From the NCBI GenBank assembly GCA_030429565.1, contig JAUIFE010000024.1:61265-125264 (forward strand): DNA of 64,000 nucleotides, read 5' to 3'. A program made the position numbers and the translations under genes. This stretch comes from Holophagae bacterium (GTDB taxonomy: Bacteria; Acidobacteriota; Holophagae; Acanthopleuribacterales; Acanthopleuribacteraceae). The notes under the pieces are model-generated. The model did no database searches. It was given only the letters and a program-made list of their open reading frames with translations, and was not told the origin of the DNA. Below are positions 1 through 9,600 of the stretch, in pieces. Position 1 is the stretch's first letter, and every line of letters starts with the position of its first letter.

Positions 1-690
1 GCGCGCCTTTACAAAACCGGTGACCTGGCTTGCTTTATGGAAGACGGCAACATCGAGTACCTCGGTCGCAGCGACGACCAAGTGAAGCTGCGCGGCTTTC
101 GCATTGAGTTGGGCGAAATCGAGTGGGCGCTGCGCCAACACGACGCCGTTGTCGACGCGGCGGTGGCGGTGGTCGCGCGTGAGACCGGCGACCCCAAGTT
201 GGCCGGCTACGTGGTGCCGATGGCGGCCGAGGCAGTGTCTTCTCAGGAACTTAAGGATTTCTTAAAAGGGAAGTTGCCCGAATACATGGTGCCCAACCAA
301 ATCGGATTTTTGGACGAATTACCGATCTCGCGTCACGGCAAGCTCGACCGCAACGCGCTGCCGTGGCCGATGTCTCAAACCACGGCGCCGCCCCAACCGG
401 CCCCGGAACAAGCGCCTCGGCAAGAAAACGAAGCGTGCGCAACGGCACCGGCCGCCGCTGTGCTGGATGACCTTTTGGCGGAAGTCGCCGATATCACACG
501 CGGTTTCATCGAAGTGGCGCAACTGAACGTCGACGACGATTTGTTCGACCTGGGCGCGACCTCCTTGACCTTGGTGCTGTTGGTCGAGGCGCTTCAGGCG
601 CGTTACGGCGTGGCCGTTCCGGTTGATGTCATGATGGACGGCCCCAATGTGCGCCACATCGCGCGCTATTTGGCGGACCACCAAACACCC
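1..690 (+). other. NRPS adenylation C-terminal subdomain and peptidyl carrier domain
   Basis: The first codons read ARLYKTGDLA (A7), then GRSDDQVKLRGFRIELGEIE (A8) and a GKLDRNAL A10 motif near 337-360, whose lysine normally contacts the adenylate. The specificity-determining core (A3-A5) lies outside the window, so the amino acid cannot be predicted from its code. A carrier domain follows, with the phosphopantetheine serine in LGATSL at 562-564. The oxidase placed directly after the PCP suggests Cys, Ser or Thr as substrate with a cyclisation domain upstream; that is inference. Confidence 0.93.
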
Positions 691-3600
691 ACGGCGGCGG
701 CGCAGGCGATGCCCATCGCAGCCACGGCGACCTTCGCCGCGCCGACAGTTGCCCCGCTCGAAGCGGCGCCCTTGCCCGCGCGCGTGCTCCGCGCGCCCGC
801 ACCTTGTCGCCATTTTTCCGCCACATCTGTGCCGCGCCGCGCGTGCGACGGTTTGTTGGCCGAGCTGCGCCGCATCGAGGTCGACGGCCAACACCGTTAC
901 CTTTACGCTTCGGCCGGCGATTTGAACCCGGTGCAAACCTACCTCGTTGTGCGCGAAAACGGCGTAGCCGATCTCGCCGCCGGGGTTTATTACCACCATC
1001 CCGTGCGCCACTGTTTGCTGCGCCTCGGTGACGGTTGCCTGCCGCGTGCGGTTTTTGCCGACGCTGACCAAACGGCCGCCGCCAACGCCGGATTCGCCGT
1101 GTTTTTAATCGCGCGCATGGACGCGGTCACGCCGATTTACAAGGGCACCGCCGCCATGTTGAGCACCGTCGAGGCCGGTTACATCGGTGGCTTGTTACAG
1201 GACCGTGCCGCCGACGTTGCGCTTGGTGTGTGTCCCGTCGTCGGTGTCGACCCGGCGCCCTTAAGTCGGCTGTTCGATCTCGATGACGACCACCAATTCT
1301 TGTTTTGTTTGTTGGCGGGTGTGCCCGCTGCTCAGCCCGCCGCAACCGCCGACGCGACGCGCGCTTTGCCCGCCGGCTTCAGCGATTACCTGGCGGTGGA
1401 TGCCGACGCGGTTGCATTTCCCAGCGCCGAAGACAAGGCGCGCCTGCGGGCCGAACAACGCCACCTGCGCCGCGTCAGCGACGAACCCGTCGTGCCTTTG
1501 GCCGAGCTGCCCGTGCCCGGCGCGCGTTATCGCGCCCGCGCTTGCAAGCGCAGCTACCTGGCGACGGCGGTCGACGCGCGGCGCTTGGCGGGTTGGTTGG
1601 CGCTGACTGGGGTGGGCGATCGCGCCGGCGCTTACCACGGCCTCGACGCCGTACCTGCGAGCTTGCAAGCCTACATATATATATGTAAAGACCGCGTCGC
1701 CGGACTCGCACCCGGTTTGTACCGCTACGAACGACAAAGCCAAGTATTACAGCCGGTTACAGGCGAGTTAAGCGCGCCGATTAAAAATTGCTACACGCCG
1801 TTTAACCGCAAACACGCCGGTGCCGCCGCCTTCCACCTGTTTTTGATCGCGCCCTTGGGTTCGGCGCAGGGCGCGGCCCGTCGCGACGCCGAGTACCCAG
1901 CCTTGCTTGAGGCCGGTTACCTCGGCCGATTGTTGTTGGATCGCCAGGCCGATTTTGGGCTCGGCGTTTGCCCCATTGGTGGTTTGTTGTTCGACAAAAT
2001 TCGCGGCGATTTCGGCATTAACGACGGCGATGTGTTGGTCCACGGGTTTGTCGGCGGCGATTACGCCTACGATTTGCCCGTCGATTGGGACGCCGGCCTC
2101 GCGCTGGTTTCCCCGCCCGTCGCCAAACCGTCGCGCGACATGGCGATTGTCGGTTTGGCCGGTCGTTATCCCGGTGCCGACGATACCGCCGCCTTTGCCG
2201 CCAACCTCAAGGCCGGCGTTACCGCCTTTTCGATGCAGCACTTCAACGGCGCCGGCGACTATCGCAACGGTGACGAAAAGCCCCGCGCCCAACAGCATTT
2301 CGCCGGCTTTCTCAGCAACGTGGCCGGCTTCGACGCCGCCTTGTTTAAGATGTTGCCTGTGGAAGCGCGCGGCGTTGATCCGCAAGAACGGTTGTTGTTG
2401 GAAACGGTGTGGACCTGTTTGGAAGAGGCCGGCACCACCGGCGCCGCGCTGAGCCGTGCGGTCGGCCGCGTCGGCGTGTTTACCGGCGTGATGTGGAACG
2501 ATTACCAACTGCACGGCTGCGCGGGCTGGCGCGAGGGCCGCTACCAAACCGTGTCGCTACCGTCGTCGCTGGCCAACCGCATTTCCCATGCCTTTGGGTT
2601 CAAAGGACCGAGCGTTGCCGTCAACACCTCGTGTTCCGCGGCGATGACCGCGTTGCACTACGCCTGCCACAGTGTGCGCAGCGGCGAGTGCGGCGCGGCC
2701 GTGGTTGCCGGCGTCAACTTGATCACCCACCCCAACCATTTGGGTTTGTTGGCCTCGCTCGGTTTTCTGTCGAACCAAGGCGTGTGCCGCCCGTTTGGTC
2801 TGAAAGCCGATGGTTGGGTGGCCGGTGAAGGCGTCGGCGCGATTCTGATCAAGCCCTTGCGTGCCGCTGAAGAACAGGGCGACCACATTCACGGTGTCAT
2901 CAAAGGCACCGCCGTCGCCTACAGTGGCCAGGACGGGCGCTTCGGTGCGCCGTCGTTGGCGCTGCAACGGGAATCGATGCAGCAAGCGTTGGCCGACGCC
3001 GGCTTAACTGCCGCCGACATCGATTACGTGGAAGCCGCCGCACCGGGCGCGGGGATGGCCGATGCGCTGGAGGCCGGCGCGATTAAAGACGTGTTCGGCG
3101 AGCGCCGGGATGCTGTGCGGGTTGGCAGCGTCAAAGCCAACATCGGCCACCTGGAATCGGCCTCGGCCATGTCGCAATTGACCAAAGTGCTGCTGCAGTT
3201 CAAGGAAAATTGTTTGTTCCCAACGCTTAACCTTAGCCCGGTCAACCCTATGGTGCCCACCGGCGCCAACGAGCCGGCCCTGGTCTCGGATCTTCAAGTG
3301 TGGCCGCCAAGCGACCAACCGCGTCGCGCTTTAATCAATGCTTTTGGCGCGACCGGTTCGAGCGGGCACCTAGTATTGGAAGAATACCGCGCGCCCGCGC
3401 CCAAGGAGGGCGTCGCGCCCGCCACGCCAAGCGACCAAGCGTGCGACCACCTGTTGCTGTTCTCAGCCGCCGACGGCGAGGCACTGAAAAAGCTGGCCAC
3501 GCGTTGGCGTGATTGGCCGGCGCTGCCCTCGATTAACCTTGCCGATGCCGCCTTCACATTACGCGTGGGCCGCGTCGCCCAACGCGCGCGTTTGGCGATG

Positions 3601-6600
3601 GTGGTGTCTTCCCATCAGGCGTTGGTCACCAACTTAGACGCTTTTATCAACGGTCAAGCAGGCGCCACGACCTATTACGGTGAAGGCGACAACGAAAGCC
3701 CACCCGAGGTGACGGCGACCTCCTCGCTGCATGATCTGGCTCAGTGCTGGGTTGCCGCCGGCACGGTTGATCTGCTGGACCACCCGGCGCTGCAAAGCGC
3801 CACGAGGCCGCGACGGTTGAGCCTGCCGACGTATGCCTTCGACCGCCGAACCTATTGGGTACCCGACAGCGATGAAACCCAAGCGCCCATACGCGCCAAA
3901 GAGACGCCCGCCAAGTCGGTACCTGCACCCACACCCGTGGCGGCGGCTATGCCGGCGAGCACCACCGACGACGGTCGTTTGCTGGTGGCGCTGATGGATT
4001 ACCTCAAAAGTCTGTTTGCGCGCGTGACCGAACTGCCGACGTCGGCGATTCAGGCTAAAACCGGCTGGGACGCCTACGGCGTTAACTCACTGATCATCAC
4101 GCGGTTCAACGCTTGCTTGGCCGAGGATTTCGACCAACTGCCGGCCACGTTGTTTTTCGAATACCAAAGTTTGGCGACCCTGGCCGGTTACTTCTTGGAA
4201 CACCGCCGCAACGACTTGTTGCGTTTATTCCCAGAGGCCGCCCAAGTTCAAACCGGCCCGGCCCCCTTGACGCCGTCCCGACCCGTTGCCGCCAAACGCG
4301 CCACGGCGCCAGGGGTCGCGCAAGAAGACGTCGCCATCATCGGCGTGGCCGGGCGTTATCCCAAGGCCGCCGACCTCGACACCTTTTGGCACAACCTGGT
4401 CAACGGCGTCGACTGCATCAGCGAAATTCCTGAAGACCGCTGGGACCTCAAACACTACTACCGCGCCGGCAAGGCACAGCCAGGAAAGATGACCAGCAAA
4501 TGGGGCGGTTTCATCGACGACGTCGCCTGTTTCGATCCGCTGTTTTTCCAAATCTCGCCCAGCGAAGCCAAGGCCTTGGATCCGCAAGAACGCCTGTTTT
4601 TGCAAACCGCCTACCATACCTTTGAAGATGCGGGTTACAACCGCGAGCATTTGGCAGGTTCCTACGCGGGCCGAATCGGCGTATTTGTCGGCGTGATGTA
4701 CGCCGAGTATCAGCGCTTCAGCGGCGCGGGTGGGCCGGTGATCGGCACCTGCTACGGCTCCATTGCCAACCGCGTGTCGCACTTTTTTGACCTACATGGA
4801 CCCAGCATGGCGGTCGATACCTTGTGTTCTTCCTCGCTGACGGCACTGCATTTAGCGGTGCAAAGTGTGCAGCGCGGTGAGTGTGCGGCGGCGCTGGCCG
4901 GCGGGGTTAACCTCTCGCTGCATCCCGACAAATACATCATGCAATCGCAGCTTGGGATGATCGCCGGCGACGGCCGCTGCCGCAGCTTCGGTGCCGGTGG
5001 CGACGGCTTGGTGCCAGGGGAGGGCGTCGGCGCCGTGCTGATCAAGCCGCTAAGCCAGGCGCTCGCTGACGGCGATAGCATTTACGCCGTCGTCAAAGGC
5101 AGTGCCGTCAACCACGACGGCCGCACCCAGGGCTACACCGTGCCCAACCCCAATGCCCAGGCCGCCTTAATTGCGCAGGCCGTTCGTACGAGCGGCGTCG
5201 ATCCGGCCGATATTGGTTTTATCGAAGCGCACGGCACCGGCACGCCGCTAGGGGATCCCATCGAAATTGCCGGCTTAAACAAAGCCTTCGCGGGCCGCGT
5301 GTCGCGCTGTGCGCTGGGTTCGGTCAAGTCGAACCTGGGTCACTTGGAAGCCGCCGCCGGCGTGGTGGCCGTTACCAAAATTTTGCTGCAGTTCAAACAC
5401 GGCATGTTGGCGCCGACCCTACACATCGACCGCACCAACGCCAACATCGATTTCAGTGACAGCCCGTTCCAATTGCAGCGGGAGGCCGCGCCTTGGCCGC
5501 GCCGCCAACGCGAACAGCACGGGCGCAAGCAAACCTTGCCACGGCTCGCTTGCGTTTCGTCGTTCGGTGCGAGCGGCGCTAATGCGCACTTCATCTTGGC
5601 GGAGCACCTGGCCGCGCCGGCCACAGCGACGACTTGGGAGGGACCGCTACCGTTTGTTTTCTCGGCTACGGACGAAACCCAATTGCGTGTGCTCGTTGGC
5701 AATTTTGTGGCCTGGCTTGAACGCGACGGCGCCGACCGACCCGCTTTGGTGGATGTGGCCTACACGCTGCAAGTCGGCCGCGACGCTTTGCCACAGCGCT
5801 TGGCGGTTCAGGCCGCTAGTTATGCCGCGTTAACAACAGCCTTAAGTGCTTATTTGGACGGGCGCGACCACAGGGTGACGCTCGGCCGTGTGCAGGACGA
5901 CGCCTCGCTGGTGCAATCTTTCAGCGATGACGCCGACTTGCGCGAAACGGTTGGCAAATGGTTGGCGCGGCGGAAGTTCGAACCTTTGCTGCCGCTGTGG
6001 GTCAAAGGTTTGAGCGTCGAGTGGGCCGCCTTGTACGGCGCGCAAATTCCGCGCCGCGTTGCTTTGCCCGCTTATCCGTTTCGCAAGGATCGCTGTTGGT
6101 TGTTCGATCAACGCGTCGCGGAAGCCAAAGTAAAACGCCTGCATCCATTGGTGGCTGAAAACATCTCCAGTTTCCGCGAGCAGGGTTACGCACTGACTGA
6201 CACCGAGCTACCACTTACGCCGGCGGCCCTTCTGGAGGCGGCGCGTTTCGCGGTGGATCACACCTGGCAACTTCAAAACACACGGCCGGTCGCGGCGGCG
6301 CTGCATCTGCACGCGCTGGAATGGGGCGTAAGTACATCTAACGAGGCACTTTGCCTGCGCTTGCAGGAGTTGGCCGACAGGTCCGTCGCCTGGTGTGTGG
6401 CTCCGCGCGATGACGATGAACGCGTCTTGGTACGCGGCCAGGCCGATTTGGTCGCCGCCGCGCCGGCGCCGCTTGCGCTTGCCGCGTTGCAGGCGCAACT
6501 CACGGCTGTGTCTCCTCCAGACGCGGCTTGGTTTGCCGCCTGTTTCGTCGGCGAGCAACAACGTTTGTTGCAGCTCCAGACGGGCGAAGCGGCTGAGACT

Positions 6601-9600
6601 TTGCTCGATCCGGCTTTACTTGAGGTCTTGGTTGAGGATGCAGCGCGCGCTCAGGGCCGGCTAGGTTGGCAGGCGTTGTGGGTGTACCGTGCAGGTCAAG
6701 CGGCGTGGTGTTATCAGCAGGCCGACGACGATGGCGTGACGCTCGAATTGGTTGACGGCGACGGTGAGCTCTTGGTTCGCGCGCTGCTGAACCGCGACAA
6801 CCGCGACAACTGCGACAACCGCGATGGATCGTGCGAGACGACACTGGTGTGTCGCCCTTCTTGGCGCGATGTCGCGGCTGAGACGGATGCGACAGCGGCC
6901 ACGCCGGCGCGACGGTTGTTGTTGCTGTGCGAACCCGAACACGGCGGTCACAAACAGATACCGCGCCAAGTGGGCGGTCTGCAGGCGCAAGTGCTTAAAT
7001 CGGCGGAAAGCACGGTCAGCGAACGTTACCGCGACCTTGCGCTTCAACTCTTTGAGGTCGTCAAAGCCGCGGTGCAGGAACGCGGGAAGCAGCTACTACA
7101 GGTGGTGGTGCCGGCCGGTGCCGTGTGGCAAACGTTGCAGGGATTGGGCGCGTTGCTGAAAACGGCGCGCCTCGAAAATGCTCAATTGAGTACCCAACTC
7201 ATCACTTGGGATATGGCGGCCGGGTTTGACGGTTTGGCCGCTTGCCTCGATCAGGATGCGCGCTGTACGCACCAACACCAGATTCGCTACAGTGAAGGGC
7301 GTCGCCAGGTTGCGGTGTGGAAAAAGCTTGAAAACGCCGAGTCACTAATACCCTGGTGTGATCGGGGCGTGTACCTCATCACCGGTGGTTTGGGCGGCTT
7401 AGGTTTATTGTTCGCGCAACACATTGCCACCCACCGGCACGGGTGCCGGCTGATTTTGACCGGGCGTTCCGCACTTGCCGCCGCCAAGCAGGACCGGGTC
7501 GAGAGCCTGCGCGCGCTCGGCGCCGAGGTGGTTTACCGCGAAGTCGACGTATGTCGCCGCGAGGCCGTCGACGCTTTACTGGCCGACATTGAACAACAAT
7601 TCGGCGCGCTCAACGGGGTCTTGCACGCCGCCGGCACGGTCCAGGACCACTTAATCCCACATAAAAAAGCGGCCGAATTCAAGGCGGTTTTGGCGCCCAA
7701 GGTGATGGGTACCAATGTGTTGGATTTGGCCACCAAAGACATGGCGCTGGACTTCTTCCTGTTGTTCTCCTCCACCGCCGGTGCCTTTGGTAATGTCGGG
7801 CAAGCCGATTACGCCGCTGCCAACGGGTTTATGGACGGATTCGCCGCCTACCGCAATGAGCTGGTCGGTGCCGGTAGCCGCGCCGGCTTCACGCTTGCGG
7901 TTAACTGGCCGCTATGGCGCGAGGGTGGTATGCAGGTCGATGCCGGTGTTCAAGCGCGCATGGTGGCCGCCGGCTTGGCGCCGCTGCCGAGCGAGGCCGG
8001 CTTCAAGGCCTTGGCCGCCGCGTTCGCCGCCTGCCACAGCCAAGTGCTGGTAACCCATGGGCGTCGCGACCTACTGGAGCAAGTGTTGGCCATGCCGGCG
8101 GCTGTTGCGGTAAAAGACTCGGTGCCGGCGGCGGGCGCTGATGCGACCGCGTTGCACGACGCCGTCGCGCAACGGGTTGTGGCGGTTTTTAGCGATGTCG
8201 CTGATTTGGCCGTCGCGCGCATTGACCTCAAGGCGTCGCTGGAAGATTACGGCATCGACTCTATTATGATCACCGCGCTTAACGATGCGTTGGCCGAAGC
8301 CTTTCCCGACCTTCCCAAAACGCTTTTTTTCCAAGTGCGCAGCTTGGCTGAATGTGTCGACGCGCTCATCGAAGCCTTTCCAGGCGAGTGTGCCGCCTGG
8401 GGTGGGCTTTTGGCCCAGCCGGCAACCGCCGGTGCCCAAGTACGGGCGCCGCGGGTTGGACCGGCGCCGTTGCGTGGTCCCAAAACCAGTGCTGCGCCCA
8501 CTTCGGGATTGCAGGCCCCGATTGCCGTAATCGGTTTGGACGGGCGTTTCCCGATGGCCGCCAACGTCGCCGCTTTTTGGGACAATTTGCGCGCGGGTCG
8601 CGATTGCATTAGCGAGATTCCGGCCGAACGCTGGTCGCTCGATAACTTTTACCTCGCCGACGTCAAGCAAGCGATCGCAGAGGGGAAGAGCTACGCCAAG
8701 TGGGGCGGTTTCCTCGAGGATTTCGGCGCCTTCGATCCCTTGTTCTTCAACATTTCGCCGTGGGAAGCGATGAATATCGACCCGCAGGAACGGCTGTTTT
8801 TGATGAGTTGTTGGTCGGCGTTGGAAGATGCCGGTTTGACACGCGCCGCGTTGCGCGAGCATTACGGGCGCGAGGTCGGTGTGTTTGCCGGCATCACGCA
8901 AACCGGGTTCAACCTCGTCGGCGCCGAACTCAAGGCGCAAGGCGAAGCCTGCCATTACCACACCTCGTTCAGTTCGGTCGCCAACCGCGTGTCCTACTTC
9001 CTCGACGTGTGCGGGCCGAGCCTGCCGGTCGATACCATGTGCAGTTCGTCGTTAACGGCGATCCACGAAGCCTGTGAACGCCTGCGGCACGGCGATTGTC
9101 AACTGGCTTTGGCGGGCGGCGTGAACCTGTACCTGCACCCGTCGCAGTTCACGGCAATGTCGTCGGCGACGATGTTGTCGCCCGCCGGCGTGTGCCGCAG
9201 TTTTGGCGCCGGCGCCGATGGGTACGTGCCAGGGGAGGGCGTGGGCGTGGTCGTGCTCAAGCGGTTGGATGCCGCCCAACGCGACGGTGATCGCATTCAC
9301 GCCGTCATTCGCGGCAGCCACGTCAACCACGGCGGCAAAACCAACGGCTACACCGTGCCCAACCCAATGGCGCAAGCCGCCCTAATCCGCGCCACGCTCG
9401 ACAAGGCCGGCATTAACGCGCGCCGGTTGGGTTACATCGAAGCGCACGGGACCGGCACGGCCTTGGGTGATCCCATTGAGGTCGATGGTTTGACACGCGC
9501 TTTCCGCGCCGACCATGTCGAGCCCGGCAGTTGTGCTTTGGGTTCGGCCAAGTCGAACATTGGTCACTTGGAAGCCGCCGCCGGCGTCGCCGGTTTGATC

